A DNA stretch of 64,000 nucleotides from Venatoribacter cucullus (GTDB lineage: Bacteria; Pseudomonadota; Gammaproteobacteria; Pseudomonadales; Oceanobacteraceae), in assembly GCF_016132445.1 (NCBI RefSeq), contig NZ_CP046056.1:1977501-2041500 (forward strand). The letters are read 5' to 3'. Below the pieces are notes generated by a model. That model had not been told where the DNA came from. It saw only the letters and a program-made list of their open reading frames with translations, and made no database searches. The position numbers were made by a program, and so were the translations under genes. Numbering within the stretch: the stretch's first letter is position 1; every line of letters starts with the position of its first letter. This document shows, one piece after another, positions 36,882 through 46,921 of this stretch.

Positions 36882-37306
36882 GAACGTATCGCTTTTTTTA
36901 ATAAGTCGGCAAAAGATGCCGGTGCAGCCTGAGTTTCCGGCAACGGTTCATCCAGCTCGGTCAGCAGGGTAATTTGCCGGGCGGTAATGCCCACCACCAG
37001 TTGCTTATCACCGGCCTGCACCACCGCAATTTTTTCTTTCATCCCCAGCGACAGGGTTGCCACCAGCCGTAACGGCTGAGCGTTACCGGCCATGCCCGGT
37101 AAACCTCCGAAGTGACGGGTTTTATGCACCAGCCAGGCCAGCACAATAATCAGGGCCAGAATCAGCAGCAAAAACATAAACACCCGGCCACCGGACGCCA
37201 GCGGGTCGGGCGGGGTCAGCTTTTTTTCTTCCGCCCACACCAGCACTGGCAGGCATAAGCCGGCCAGGCCGATCAGGCCGTTAGCGCAGGCGCTGAATAC
37301 GTTCAC
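36878..37306 (-). CDS. fliO: Flagellar assembly protein FliO
   Basis: A 142-residue protein with an N-terminal hydrophobic or signal segment, a transmembrane helix near 43-62, and a small cytoplasmic domain with [19 protein letters not shown]. FliO helps assemble the FliP ring. The GTG start lies 26 nt inside the end of fliN, and the stop overlaps fliP, consistent with tight coupling. Confidence 0.87.
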   Translation of the reverse strand: MNVFSACANGLIGLAGLCLPVLVWAEEKKLTPPDPLASGGRVFMFLLLILALIIVLAWLVHKTRHFGGLPGMAGNAQPLRLVATLSLGMKEKIAVVQAGDKQLVVGITARQITLLTELDEPLPETQAAPASFADLLKKAIRS

Positions 37307-37775
37307 TCTGGCTCACCACGTCGGTTAAACGGATACCGAATTTATCGTTCACCATCACCACTTCGCCGTGGGCGATCAGGGTACCGTTGACCATCACATC
37401 CAGCGGTTCACCGGCCAGACGATCCAGCTCCACCACCGAACCCTGGTTAAGCTGCAGCAGGTTACGGATCGGAATCTGGGTGGCGCCTACTTCCATGGAA
37501 ATACGCACCGGAATATCCAGAATCACATCCAGCTCGGGGCCGTTGTAATCATTACTGATGGGTTTGCCGTCATCGTGCAGTTCATCCAGCGGCATATTTT
37601 TTACCCCGGCCGGGCTATCGGCTTCCTCTTCGCCTTCACCGGCTTCGGCCATGGCCGCGGCCCATTCATCGGCCAGCGCTTCGTCATCGCTGCCAGCGGC
37701 GATTTCATCCGCCAGCGCATCGGCATCAATACCGCTGTTTTCCTGTTCGTTCAGCTCATCATTTTCGTTCGCCAT
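37281..37775 (-). CDS. fliN: Flagellar switch protein FliN
   Basis: A 164-residue C-ring protein. The C-terminal SpoA domain (about 85-160, DIPVRISMEVGATQIPIRNLLQLNQGS region) is standard; the N-terminal 80 residues are very acidic and probably disordered, somewhat longer than in E. coli. A GGAG ribosome site precedes the ATG. It follows fliM by 10 bp. Confidence 0.93.
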   Translation of the reverse strand: MANENDELNEQENSGIDADALADEIAAGSDDEALADEWAAAMAEAGEGEEEADSPAGVKNMPLDELHDDGKPISNDYNGPELDVILDIPVRISMEVGATQIPIRNLLQLNQGSVVELDRLAGEPLDVMVNGTLIAHGEVVMVNDKFGIRLTDVVSQSERIQRLR

Positions 37776-37785
37776 GACCGACTCC

Positions 37786-38754
37786 TCAGCGTCTTCTGTG
37801 CTTCACCTGGTCGATGATTTTCACCGCCAGATTTTCATTGGAAATACCCATTTTGCCGCGGAATACCGGCACCCCATTGGCCTGCAGAATAAATTCCTCC
37901 GGCAGATCGACCGGAATAATATCGCCGGCTTTTAATACCGCCACTTCACGCAGGGAAATATCGCGTTCCACCAGCGTCCCGTGTACCGGTACGCGGGCGT
38001 CCATAATGTCTTCCCGCAGCGACTGCTGCCAGCGCTCGTCCACATCGTCCACATCGCTTTGTACACCGGCATCCAGCACTTCGCGGATGGGTTCGATCAT
38101 GGAATAAGGGAAGGTTAAATGCAGGTCACCGCCGCCGCCGTCCAGTTCAATATGGAAGGTGCTGACCACCACCACTTCACTGGGGCTGACGATGTTGGCC
38201 ATGGCCGGGTTCACTTCCGAACCGACGTATTCAAACTCCAGTTTCATCACCGGCGCCCAGGCTTCAATCATATCGTTGAATACCTGGCTTAAGACCAGCT
38301 GCACCACCCGCACTTCGGTGGGGGTAAATTCACGGCCTTCAATTTTGGCGTGGCGGCCATCACCACCGAAGAAGTTGTCCACCAGCTTGAATACCAGCTT
38401 GGCGTCCAGAATAAACAATGCCGTACCGCGCAGCGGCCGCATTTTGACCAGGTTCAGACTGGTGGGTACGTACAGGGTATGAATGTACTCGCCGAATTTC
38501 ATAATCTGCACGCCGCCGGAAGCCACATCGGCACTGCGGCGCAGAAAATTAAACATACTGATGCGGGTATAACGGGCGAAACGCTCGTTAATCATTTCCA
38601 GCGTGGGCATGCGCCCACGAACAATACGGTCGTTGCTGGTTAAGTCGTAGGCCTTGACCCCGGACGGGTCAATATCATCCTCGGGCTCGATATCACCTTC
38701 ATCGACCCCGTGCAGCAACGCATCAATTTCATCCTGCGACAATAAATCCTGCAC
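37786..38754 (-). CDS. fliM: Flagellar switch protein FliM
   Basis: A 322-residue C-ring protein. The N-terminal CheY-P docking peptide LLSQDEIDALLHG is at residues 4-16, followed by the CheC-like middle domain (about 45-230) and a C-terminal SpoA domain. It connects CheY-P binding to rotor switching. Its N-terminal peptide resembles the three motifs in the CheA linker. Confidence 0.95.
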   Translation of the reverse strand: MQDLLSQDEIDALLHGVDEGDIEPEDDIDPSGVKAYDLTSNDRIVRGRMPTLEMINERFARYTRISMFNFLRRSADVASGGVQIMKFGEYIHTLYVPTSLNLVKMRPLRGTALFILDAKLVFKLVDNFFGGDGRHAKIEGREFTPTEVRVVQLVLSQVFNDMIEAWAPVMKLEFEYVGSEVNPAMANIVSPSEVVVVSTFHIELDGGGGDLHLTFPYSMIEPIREVLDAGVQSDVDDVDERWQQSLREDIMDARVPVHGTLVERDISLREVAVLKAGDIIPVDLPEEFILQANGVPVFRGKMGISNENLAVKIIDQVKHRRR

Positions 38755-38765
38755 GCCGAAATTCC

Positions 38766-39293
38766 TTACTGCATAACCAGATTAGTAAACAGAACCGCTT
38801 CTACGCCATCCGCTCCGCTTTCGCGCTTAACCAGCAAAGCGATATGTTCCAGCAGGCGTTGTTGCAGTTCAACCCGACCTTCTGCGGTACGCAGATGGTT
38901 AAAACTCTGTTCGCTGATAATGCGGATAATCTCGTTACGCAACAACGGATCATGCAAACGCAGCGCGTCCACCACCGCCGGCTGGCGGGTCATTATTTCC
39001 AGGGTCAGCTGCAGAAAACGCTGTCGCTGCCCGACCTGAAAACTCACCACAAATTCCGGTTTCATAATGACGTACTGCACCGGCAATACCACCGGAGCCG
39101 CTTCCGCCACCGGCCCGTCTCCCGCGTCACCGGCCAGCTGGTCCCGCATCAGCCACAGGGTCGCGCCAACGGCGATAACCACCAGCAGTAAGGCGCCGGC
39201 GATCAGCAGAATCAGTTTCTTTTTGCCGTTAGCCGGTGGCGGTGTAGCGGCACCTGTCCCGTCATCCAATGTCAGATCTTGTTCTGCGGCCAT
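38766..39293 (-). CDS. fliL: Flagellar basal-body protein FliL
   Basis: A 175-residue membrane protein with a short cytoplasmic N-terminus, one transmembrane helix near 30-48, and a periplasmic domain containing the QVGQRQRFLQLTLEIMTR segment. FliL supports stator function. The ATG at 39293 has a GAGGAG ribosome site; the open frame upstream crosses the sigma-54 promoter and is not used. It is the first gene of the fliLMNOPQR-flhB operon. Confidence 0.9.
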   Translation of the reverse strand: MAAEQDLTLDDGTGAATPPPANGKKKLILLIAGALLLVVIAVGATLWLMRDQLAGDAGDGPVAEAAPVVLPVQYVIMKPEFVVSFQVGQRQRFLQLTLEIMTRQPAVVDALRLHDPLLRNEIIRIISEQSFNHLRTAEGRVELQQRLLEHIALLVKRESGADGVEAVLFTNLVMQ

Positions 39294-39321
39294 ATAAAAA
39301 TGCTCCTCTGTATCGGTATAA

Positions 39322-39337
39322 AGCAATCTGCGTGCCA
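39322..39337 (-). promoter_or_regulatory. Consensus sigma-54 promoter of fliL operon
   Basis: On the minus strand TGGCACGCAGATTGCT matches the sigma-54 consensus TGGCAC-N5-TTGC exactly, 29 bp before the fliL ATG. It is the best sigma-54 promoter in the window and fits FleQ-dependent expression. Confidence 0.88.
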
Positions 39338-39532
39338 GCAATTCCGTCAAAAAACCAGCAAATAAGGGCGGATCATACGCCGGGGACGGCGGATCGTTCA
39401 GCAACTTATGCGGCAGGCGTTGGTATTATGGCAGTGATTGGCGGCGATAACAGCCGCGGCGGCGTTTGACCGGCAGGCTCAGTGGGCAGAGCAAACGACA
39501 GGTAAACAAACGGGCGGGAGAGCATAAAGACA

Positions 39533-39564
39533 AAACCACCGGGCCGACCTTCACTCCGGCCCGG
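39533..39564 (-). terminator. Predicted terminator after fliK
   Basis: A GC-rich stem CCGGGCCG/CGGCCCGG (39539-39564) with a 10-nt loop lies 29 bp beyond the fliK stop on the minus strand, followed by a short T-rich stretch. It separates the fliE-fliK and fliL operons. Confidence 0.5.
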
Positions 39565-39592
39565 AATTTTTCAGGCGCACGTCATGCGCACA

Positions 39593-40909
39593 TCAGGCAT
39601 AAGTATCCAGCAGATTAAGCGAACCGGCCGGTGCCAGTGACTGGCTGTCATCGGTTGCCAGCCATTCCCCCTCTGCACCATCCGCGCTGCGGTCACCCTG
39701 GCCGCCCTGTCCGGACTGACCTTGCTGCGCCTGGCTCTGCTGGCCACGTTCGCTGACATCATAGCCGGCCAGCTGTAACCCCTGCGCGGCCAGGGCATCA
39801 CGCAGCCGCTGGGCACCGGATTCCAGGGCATCCCGCACCTGACCGTTCTGTACCTGCACCTGCACGGTGGCCTGGTCCTGCTGTACCTGCAGACGAATCT
39901 CCAGGCTGCCTAATTCCGGCGGATCGAGGTGAATACGCGCCTGCTGCACATCATCCATCACCATCGCCACCACTCTGGCACCCAGCGCCCCGCCCCAGGT
40001 GCTGCGGTCATTGCCAAAGTTCAGGCGTTCTTCCCGCAGTGCCTGGCTCAGTTCATCCGGTAACGAGGTGGCGGCATTTTTTTGTGCCGCTACGGTCGCG
40101 GCGGTGCTGATGCTGGTTTCCGCCGGGGCCGCTGCCGCCAGCACGCTGGCCGGAGTGGCGGGCGTACTGGCGGCGGTATTATTCTGCGGCGTCAGCAAAC
40201 TGGTGCTGAAAGCCTCATCCGCGGGCGGACGGCTGTCCGTGCTGGTGCTGGTTAATACGGCGGTATTCAGAGGATCCGTGTCGGTAGCCGGTTCAGCGGC
40301 ATCAGCACTGGCAGCGGTGGCGGTCGCCTGAGCGCCAGCAGCCAGCCCGGTTAAAGCGGAGCGGGCGGCAGTGGTCTCGGTATCACGCACCGCTGCAGCA
40401 GCGTCAGCCGGCGGCGGCAACAGGCTGGCAACCGCGCCGGTTTCAGCGGCCAGCAACGCCGCCTCTTCCCCGGTCAGTAACGCTGCGGCGGCTTCTTCCC
40501 CGGTCAGTAACGCTGCGGCGGCTTCTTCATCAGCAGCCGTCAGCACCTCTGTGCTGTCAATGCCTTCAGTACCTTCCGCACCGTCCAGCAGCTTACCGGT
40601 CTGACCGGCGCCGATCTGACGCAATAAGGCGGTAATGGAGGGTAAGGCCGCGACATCGGCGGCGCTATCAGGCAGTGGCGTTTGCTGCTGCAGGCTGCCG
40701 GCCAGCGGCAACATCCTGCCCGTCAGTGGCAACGCAGTGGCCGCCGCTGTTGCCGCCGTCCGGGCCGGTAACAGCGATGTGAGCACCGAAGAAAAAGCCG
40801 GTTCAGCGCTGTCGCCGTTTCCGGCCGCTGGCGCTAACGCCGCGCCAGCACTGGCCGCAGGGGCAGCCAGGGCCAATAAAGACAAAGCGGATGAATGAGG
40901 GGTTTGCAT
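39593..40909 (-). CDS. fliK: Flagellar hook-length control protein FliK
   Basis: A 438-residue secreted ruler protein. The first 280 residues are alanine/threonine-rich and low in complexity, including a duplicated LLTGEEAAAA unit. The C-terminal Flg_hook domain (about 300-400) shows LDPPELGSLEIRLQVQQDQATVQVQVQNG. The ATG at 40909 follows a GGAGA ribosome site; a GTG four codons upstream is less likely. It lies 32 bp after the Hpt gene. Confidence 0.88.
   Translation of the reverse strand: MQTPHSSALSLLALAAPAASAGAALAPAAGNGDSAEPAFSSVLTSLLPARTAATAAATALPLTGRMLPLAGSLQQQTPLPDSAADVAALPSITALLRQIGAGQTGKLLDGAEGTEGIDSTEVLTAADEEAAAALLTGEEAAAALLTGEEAALLAAETGAVASLLPPPADAAAAVRDTETTAARSALTGLAAGAQATATAASADAAEPATDTDPLNTAVLTSTSTDSRPPADEAFSTSLLTPQNNTAASTPATPASVLAAAAPAETSISTAATVAAQKNAATSLPDELSQALREERLNFGNDRSTWGGALGARVVAMVMDDVQQARIHLDPPELGSLEIRLQVQQDQATVQVQVQNGQVRDALESGAQRLRDALAAQGLQLAGYDVSERGQQSQAQQGQSGQGGQGDRSADGAEGEWLATDDSQSLAPAGSLNLLDTYA
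40461..40520. repeat. Direct 30-bp repeat inside fliK
   Basis: Two near-identical 30-bp units (40461-40490 and 40491-40520) encode a duplicated LLTGEEAAAA segment; a partial third follows. It is in frame and lies in the low-complexity ruler region, where length change would alter the FliK ruler. Confidence 0.8.
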
Positions 40910-40941
40910 GCTGTTCTCCACAACCTCAGAAAGGTAACTGT

Positions 40942-41313
40942 TCAGAGTTCAGCAAAGACCGGGCCAGTTTTATTAACCAGCGCCTGTAAACAGTCGCGGA
41001 CCTGGCAATATTCCTGTTCGACGGCGTCCAGCAAGACCAGCGTGCCGCCCAGATGGCCGGCGCGGCCGGCATCTTCCAGTTGTTGCAGCATATTGGTCAG
41101 CCGGATAGCACTGATATTGGCCGCCGCGCCTTTAAAGCTGTGCGCCAGACTGGCCACCGCCGCACAATCGCCAGCGGTCAGGGCCTGTTGCAGGCGCGGC
41201 AGACGTTCGTCCGCATCCTGACAAAACAGTGTCACCAATAAGGGGAAGTCTTCCGCCATCATGTCGTATAAAAAACGCAGGGCGGTGTTATCAAAATGAT
41301 CCGTCAATGCCAT
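40942..41313 (-). CDS. Hpt phosphotransfer protein (HptB-like)
   Basis: A 123-residue single-domain histidine phosphotransfer protein with the motif LAHSFKGAAANI, phospho-acceptor His58. In Pseudomonas an Hpt gene (HptB) lies between fliJ and fliK together with hsbR and hsbA, which control swarming and biofilm choices. Here only the Hpt gene remains between fliJ and fliK. Its donor kinase and acceptor regulator are not identifiable in the window. Confidence 0.82.
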   Translation of the reverse strand: MALTDHFDNTALRFLYDMMAEDFPLLVTLFCQDADERLPRLQQALTAGDCAAVASLAHSFKGAAANISAIRLTNMLQQLEDAGRAGHLGGTLVLLDAVEQEYCQVRDCLQALVNKTGPVFAEL

Positions 41314-41349
41314 CCGAGGCCTCCTGTTCCCGCAGGAACCATACGTACT

Positions 41350-41805
41350 TCAGCGCTGCTGACGCAAGGCTGCGGCACGGTTGGCCCATTCATCGGCCAG
41401 TTTCTGTTGTTGTTTTTCTTCACCGGCTGCGTGTTCGAGATCGAGCTTATCCATCAGACCGGTTAAGGCCCGCACTTTACCATGCTGTTCCAGATAACGC
41501 TGCCGGGCTTGTTCGGTTTGCTTTTGCAGCAGGTTCAGCTTTTCGCTTTGCTGCTGCAGCGCCCGTTCAATCTGCTGCATAAAGCCGAGGGTGGCGTGCA
41601 GGGTACCGGCACTGACCATGCCCTGCCCCGGCGTGGAGATACGCTGCTGATACTCGTTGTTATAGCTGACCAGCTGCTGGCGCTGTTGTTGTTCCGCCTG
41701 CAGTTGTTGCTGCAGCTCACCCCAGCGGCGCAGCAGCTCCTGCTCTTCCCGTTCGGCCATATCCAGTAAGACCTGCAGGCGCTTGGCGCGCGGATGCTTT
41801 CTCAT
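41350..41805 (-). CDS. fliJ: Flagellar export chaperone FliJ
   Basis: A 151-residue, almost entirely coiled-coil protein rich in Gln, Glu, Arg and Leu, of the usual FliJ length. FliJ sits in the FliI ATPase ring and helps deliver substrates. Its start overlaps the fliI stop by 4 nt. Confidence 0.9.
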   Translation of the reverse strand: MRKHPRAKRLQVLLDMAEREEQELLRRWGELQQQLQAEQQQRQQLVSYNNEYQQRISTPGQGMVSAGTLHATLGFMQQIERALQQQSEKLNLLQKQTEQARQRYLEQHGKVRALTGLMDKLDLEHAAGEEKQQQKLADEWANRAAALRQQR

Positions 41806-43148
41806 GCCTTAGTGCCTTTGGCCGCCGGCGGCGACGGGAACAGCTCGTCCAACTCTTGTTTGCTGCTGGCCAGGTCAGCCCCTTCGTGCAAGCCCTGGCG
41901 CAGCATGGCTTTGATGCGGGGCAAACGGTCAATGGCGGCATCGAGCAACGGATCGCTACCCGGCTGATAGGCGCCGACGCTGATCAGATCCTGATTCTGG
42001 CGGTAATGCGACATCAGCTGCTTACACAGCTGGGCTTTTTTCAGCCAGTTTTCATCCACGATCTGCGGCATTACCCGGCTGACCGAGGCTTCCACATCAA
42101 TGGCGGGGTAATGGCCTTCTTCGGCCAGTTTGCGCGACAGCACAATGTGGCCGTCGAGAATGGCGCGGCTGGCGTCGGCAATCGGGTCCTGCATATCGTC
42201 GCCTTCGCTCAGCACAGTATAAAACGCGGTAATCGAACCACCGCCTTCGCTGCCGTTACCGGTGCGTTCCACCAGTTTGGGCAGTTTGTTGAACACTGAC
42301 GGCGGATAGCCTTTGGTGGCCGGAGGTTCCCCCACCGCCAGGGCAATTTCCCGCTGCGCCTGGGCGTAACGGGTGAGAGAGTCCATCAGCAGCAGTACGT
42401 TCTGGCCCTGATCGCGGAAGTATTCGGCAATGGAGGTGCAGTATTGTGCGGCGCGCAGCCGCATTAAGGGTGAATCATCCGCCGGCGACGCCACCACCAC
42501 GGCGCGCTGCAGGCCTTCTTCACCAAGAATTTCATCAATAAATTCTTTTACCTCGCGGCCCCGTTCACCAATCAGACCCACCACAATAATGTCGGCACTG
42601 GTGAAGCGGGTCATCATGCCCAGCAGCACGCTTTTACCGACACCGGAACCGGCAAACAAACCAATGCGCTGACCACGGCCCACGGTGAGCATGGCGTTAA
42701 TGGCGCGGATACCCACATCCAGCGGTTCACGAATGGGGGCCCGGTGCAGCGGATTAATGGGACGGCCCTGCAGATGGCCCTGTTCAATATCCTGCAGTGG
42801 TCCGTGCGCATCCAGCGGCCGGCCGGTGCCATCCAGCACCCGGCCCAGCAGGTTAAAGCCCACCGGCACATCGGCGGCCATGGTTAACGGCCACACCCGG
42901 GCACCGGGACGCAGGCCATCGACCTGTTCAATCGGCATCAGGAAAATTCGTTGCTCATCAAAGCCCACCACTTCGGCTTCAATATCTTCGGCGCCTTTGC
43001 GCTCGACCATGCAGCGGTCGCCGACCTTAACGTTAATGCCCACGGCTTCGAGGGTAAGGCCGACCATACGGACCAGGCGGCCGGCGATTTTCGGCTGGTA
43101 GGGTTTATCGGGAATGCGCAGGCTGTGCCAGCGGTCACTGAGGCTCAT
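41802..43148 (-). CDS. fliI: Flagellum-specific ATPase FliI
   Basis: A 448-residue F1-type ATPase for flagellar export with the P-loop [14 protein letters not shown], Walker [15 protein letters not shown] and the family [15 protein letters not shown]. Its start overlaps the repetitive 3' end of fliH by 14 nt and its stop overlaps fliJ. Confidence 0.95.
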   Translation of the reverse strand: MSLSDRWHSLRIPDKPYQPKIAGRLVRMVGLTLEAVGINVKVGDRCMVERKGAEDIEAEVVGFDEQRIFLMPIEQVDGLRPGARVWPLTMAADVPVGFNLLGRVLDGTGRPLDAHGPLQDIEQGHLQGRPINPLHRAPIREPLDVGIRAINAMLTVGRGQRIGLFAGSGVGKSVLLGMMTRFTSADIIVVGLIGERGREVKEFIDEILGEEGLQRAVVVASPADDSPLMRLRAAQYCTSIAEYFRDQGQNVLLLMDSLTRYAQAQREIALAVGEPPATKGYPPSVFNKLPKLVERTGNGSEGGGSITAFYTVLSEGDDMQDPIADASRAILDGHIVLSRKLAEEGHYPAIDVEASVSRVMPQIVDENWLKKAQLCKQLMSHYRQNQDLISVGAYQPGSDPLLDAAIDRLPRIKAMLRQGLHEGADLASSKQELDELFPSPPAAKGTKA

Positions 43149-44181
43149 GGGGATGATCCGGCGCGGCGGCAGGTTCTTCGGCGGCAGGTTCTTCGGCGGC
43201 GGGTTCTGCTGCAGCAGGTTCTTCGGCTACCGGTTCTTCGGCTACCGGTTCTTCGGCTACCGGTTCTTCGGCTACCGGTTCTTCGGCTACCGGTTCGGCC
43301 GGCGTTGGCGCTAAGGGTTCTTCCCATTGCGCCTGTTCATCGGTATCGGGGAAGGTAACGCTCTGCTGCATCATCTGCGTCAATACATTGTCGAGCAGCT
43401 GATTCAGGTAATCCTGGCTGGAATACTCCACCAGCGAATGTTCGGTTTCCACCCGGCAGCTGCCCGCCGGTAATTTGTCGTCTACCCGGTAGTGCATTTC
43501 GGTGCCGGTCAGCTCCAGGCTGTTCTGCAGATGACGGGCATCGTCGGGGCCAATCACCACCCGGATGTCTTTTTCACCACCCGGTAACTCGGCCAGCGCG
43601 CGCTGCACAAACTGCAGAATATTCACCGCGCCATCGCGCAGTTCTTCGTCCAGCACACGGGAACAGATACCGGCCACCAGCGCCGCCAGCACTTCCGGCA
43701 GCTGCTGGTCACGCTGTTCCAGATGGCTGTGCAGCGTGGCCGCGATGCGCTGCAGCCGGGTGACCACCAGATTGGTGTCGGCCTGCGCTTTCAGGCGCCC
43801 GGCTTCATTGCCCTGCTGCAGGCCTTCGTCGTAACCGGCTTGCCGGCCTTCGGCAAAAGCGGCGTCGTAGCCTTCTGTGCGGCCGGCTTCAAAACCTTCT
43901 TTGTGGCCCTGCTGACGGCCTTCGACCAGGCCCTGCTCCAGCCCGTCGTTATAGGCTTCGCGGCGGATATTTTCCAACTCTTCAGCAGTCGGGAATGCCA
44001 GTGGCTCGCCCTGTTCATCGGTCACCGCCTGCCTGGCGGCCGCCTGCTGGGCGGCTTCCTGTTCGGCTTTTTCGGCCTCCCACGCCGGCGGCTCGGTCCA
44101 GTAGGGCAACCGCCACAGCTTCACATCGCGGGCATCTTCCGCGCGGATGGGATGGTGATGTTCCTGCCGGATTTCTGTCAT
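43135..44181 (-). CDS. fliH: Flagellar assembly protein FliH with repetitive C-terminal tail
   Basis: A 348-residue negative regulator and stalk of FliI. The middle shows the FliH-type glycine repeat ([18 protein letters not shown]..., about 88-128) followed by the FliH/YscL domain (about 140-270). Residues beyond about 290 form an acidic tail of five EEPVA units and further PAAEE repeats. The tail is longer than in typical FliH, and since the FliH C-terminus normally contacts FliI it may be disordered. The gene overlaps fliI by 14 nt. Confidence 0.88.
   Translation of the reverse strand: MTEIRQEHHHPIRAEDARDVKLWRLPYWTEPPAWEAEKAEQEAAQQAAARQAVTDEQGEPLAFPTAEELENIRREAYNDGLEQGLVEGRQQGHKEGFEAGRTEGYDAAFAEGRQAGYDEGLQQGNEAGRLKAQADTNLVVTRLQRIAATLHSHLEQRDQQLPEVLAALVAGICSRVLDEELRDGAVNILQFVQRALAELPGGEKDIRVVIGPDDARHLQNSLELTGTEMHYRVDDKLPAGSCRVETEHSLVEYSSQDYLNQLLDNVLTQMMQQSVTFPDTDEQAQWEEPLAPTPAEPVAEEPVAEEPVAEEPVAEEPVAEEPAAAEPAAEEPAAEEPAAAPDHPHEPQ
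43217..43291. repeat. Five 15-bp tandem repeats in fliH
   Basis: Five perfect copies of the 15-bp unit GGTTCTTCGGCTACC encode EEPVA repeats on the minus strand. Copy-number change would stay in frame. Confidence 0.93.
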
Positions 44182-45210
44182 TTACATCATGGCCTCGCCA
44201 CCACCACCCAGCACAATTTCGCCGGCATCGGCCAGACGACGGGCAATGGTAAGAATTTCTTTCTGCGCCCCTTCCACTTCGCTGACCCTAACCGGCCCTT
44301 TGGCTTCGAGATCGTCACGCAGCAGTTCGGCCGCCCGTTTGGACATATTGCGGAAAATTTTATCCTGCACCTGCGGATCGGCACCTTTCAGGGCCACAAC
44401 CAGCAGGTCGGTAGACACTTCGCGCAGCAGAATCTGAATGCCGCGGTCGTCGATATCCACCAGGTTGTCAAACACGAACATAAGATCCTGAATCTGAATG
44501 CCCAGATCTTCATCCACTTCCTTAATCTGATCCAGCAGATCAGCGGCAATGCTGCTGTCAACAAAGTTAACGATATTGGCGGCGGTTTTAACCCCGCCAA
44601 TACTGGTGGTCTGGGCACCGGCCTTGCCAGAAAACTGACGTTCAAGAATATCGTTCAGTTCCTGCAACGCTGCCGGTTGCACGGCTTCCAGTGCCGCCAC
44701 CCGCATAACGATATCCAGGCGCACTTTTTCATTAAAGTTGGACAGAATTTCGGCGGACTGATCCGGGTCGAGGTAGGACACCACAATGGCCTGAATCTGC
44801 GGGTGTTCGTGGCGGATCAGGTCGGCCACCTGACGGGATTCCATCCACTTCAGGGAATCCAGACCGGTGGTATTGCCGCCCAGCAGAATACGGTCGATCA
44901 GGGCACCGGCTTTGTCGTTACCCAGCGCCTGGGTGAGCATATTGCGGATGTAAGCATCGGACCCCAGGCCCATACCGGTCTGGCCGCTGACCGCTTCCAG
45001 AAATTCCGCCACCACGCCTTCCACCTGCGTCTGGTTAACGTTGGTAAGCGTCGCCATCGCAGTACCGACACGCTGAACTTCTTTCGGGCCCATGTGTTTC
45101 AGAATCTCGGCGGCGTCTTTTTCGCCCAGGCTCATCAACAGAATGGCAGCACGATCCAGGCGGGTTAAACGCGCCAGGGCTTCATTTGCCGGTTTTGCTT
45201 CATTTGCCAT
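44182..45210 (-). CDS. fliG: Flagellar rotor protein FliG
   Basis: A 342-residue switch/rotor protein that joins FliF to FliM and contacts the stators. It has the N-terminal FliF-binding domain, armadillo-type middle domain with EHPQ and a C-terminal domain with charged torque helices. The ATG at 45210 (MANEAKPANE) has GGGTGA nine nt upstream; an ATG three codons earlier is also in frame. The start overlaps the fliF end. Confidence 0.94.
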   Translation of the reverse strand: MANEAKPANEALARLTRLDRAAILLMSLGEKDAAEILKHMGPKEVQRVGTAMATLTNVNQTQVEGVVAEFLEAVSGQTGMGLGSDAYIRNMLTQALGNDKAGALIDRILLGGNTTGLDSLKWMESRQVADLIRHEHPQIQAIVVSYLDPDQSAEILSNFNEKVRLDIVMRVAALEAVQPAALQELNDILERQFSGKAGAQTTSIGGVKTAANIVNFVDSSIAADLLDQIKEVDEDLGIQIQDLMFVFDNLVDIDDRGIQILLREVSTDLLVVALKGADPQVQDKIFRNMSKRAAELLRDDLEAKGPVRVSEVEGAQKEILTIARRLADAGEIVLGGGGEAMM

Positions 45211-46900
45211 GATCGTCATTCACCCAGCCAATCACCACTTGTGCCACCCGTGCCGGGTCTTCTGCAATCAGACCTTTCAGCGCATCCAGCTGGCGTTCAA
45301 AACTTTCTGAGGCGCCCGGCAGCAGGAATTCATCCATACCCGCCAGCGTCACTTTTTCATCATCCAGACCTGCTTCCGCATCTTCAAGCTCTTCCAGCAT
45401 CACCGAGGCCTCATCGCGGCCACGGTTGGCCAGGCTCTTGATGGTGGGACGGATCACGCCGAAGATCAGCAACAGGATAAACAAACCGGCCAACACCTGC
45501 TTGAGAATTTCCCAGAACCAGGGCTGGGTCCAGAAATCCGGCTCGCCCAGGGCCGCGTCGGTTTTACCCATAAAGGGCGAGTTAATCACGTTCACGCTGT
45601 CGCCACGGGCGGCATTAAAGCCCACCGCATCACGCACCAGCACTTCCAGCCGCTGCAGGTCGTTATCGCTCCAGGGGGTGTATACCGCTTCGCCGTTTTC
45701 GTTAAAGCTGACGCGGTCATTCACCACCACCGCTACGGTCAGGCGACGCAGACGCCCCACCTGTTGTTGCTGATAGCTTAAGGTACGGTCCACTTCGTAG
45801 TTACGGGTGGTTTCGGAGCGGCGGCTAACCGGCGCACCGGCACCCTGCCCGGTTCCCAGCGCCTGCTCCGGCGCATTGGCTTCAGCCGGCGGCTGATTGG
45901 ACAGTGCACCCGGAATGCCGCCGTTGATTTTACCGGTATTTTCTTCGTTCAGCAGTTGCTCACTGCGCAGGGCGATTAAATCGGGGTTAAACAGCTCCTG
46001 GGTTTGTTCCTGCACGGTAAAGTCAATGTCGGCGGACACTTCGGCTTTGTAGTTATCGTCACCCAGCACCGGCCGCAGAATATTATTCACCGCCTGAGTA
46101 ATAGAGGACTGCACGCGGTTGGTGTATTCCAGCTGTTTGGTGGCCAGGAATTCCGTCGATTGCTCTTCCGGTTTGGACAGCAGATTGCCGTGCTGGTCGA
46201 CCACCGACACATCCACGCGATCCATTTCCGCTACGCTCGATGCCACCAGATTGACAATGGCTTCCACCTGATCGCGGCTTAATTCGCGGCCGGCATACAG
46301 CTCCAGAAATACCGACGCACGCGGCTTGCGCACATCACGCACAAACACCGACTGCTTCGGCAACGCCAGATGCACCCGCGCATTACGCACGCTGCGGACG
46401 CTGGCGATGGTACGTGCCAGCTCACCTTCCAGACCGCGGCGGTAGCGGGCGTTTTCAATAAACTGACTGGTGCCCAGTGAGCTGTCCTGGTCCAGAATTT
46501 CCAGACCGACGGTTTTATCGTCCAGCAAACTGGCTGCCGCCAGTTTCATACGGGCAGTGTGTAAATCACCGGATTGCACCAGCAGAATCTGGCTGGCCGG
46601 ATCAATTTCAAAGGCTATGCCTTCGCGCTGCAGCACTTCAATGATGTCCTGCGCGTTATGGTCCTGCAGACGATGGATCAGCGGCTTATAGCTGGGCTCG
46701 CTGGTCCACACCATAATGGCGACCGACAGCGCAATCACCAGCGCTACACCACCAATCACCGCCGCCTGGCGCACAATCGACAAACGATTGAAACCCAGCA
46801 ATACCGGATGCCCGGATTCCTTACCCGGCGCTACCGCCGGTACATCGGATTCGTTATCAGCGGCCATGTTGGCGTTGCTCTGAGCGGGTACGTTTTCCAT
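45200..46900 (-). CDS. fliF: Flagellar MS-ring protein FliF
   Basis: A 566-residue MS-ring protein with two transmembrane helices (about 47-67 and 455-475), the periplasmic ring-building domains between them (including RRGLEGELARTIASVRSVRNARVHLALP), and a C-terminal FliG-binding tail. It follows fliE by 21 bp. Confidence 0.95.
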   Translation of the reverse strand: MENVPAQSNANMAADNESDVPAVAPGKESGHPVLLGFNRLSIVRQAAVIGGVALVIALSVAIMVWTSEPSYKPLIHRLQDHNAQDIIEVLQREGIAFEIDPASQILLVQSGDLHTARMKLAAASLLDDKTVGLEILDQDSSLGTSQFIENARYRRGLEGELARTIASVRSVRNARVHLALPKQSVFVRDVRKPRASVFLELYAGRELSRDQVEAIVNLVASSVAEMDRVDVSVVDQHGNLLSKPEEQSTEFLATKQLEYTNRVQSSITQAVNNILRPVLGDDNYKAEVSADIDFTVQEQTQELFNPDLIALRSEQLLNEENTGKINGGIPGALSNQPPAEANAPEQALGTGQGAGAPVSRRSETTRNYEVDRTLSYQQQQVGRLRRLTVAVVVNDRVSFNENGEAVYTPWSDNDLQRLEVLVRDAVGFNAARGDSVNVINSPFMGKTDAALGEPDFWTQPWFWEILKQVLAGLFILLLIFGVIRPTIKSLANRGRDEASVMLEELEDAEAGLDDEKVTLAGMDEFLLPGASESFERQLDALKGLIAEDPARVAQVVIGWVNDDHGK

Positions 46901-46921
46901 AGTCTGCTACCTTATGCGCGG

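Noticed and set aside
43723-45168. 481-codon plus-strand open frame
   Set aside because: It is antisense to fliH and fliG, which are strongly supported; a GC-skewed codon shadow.
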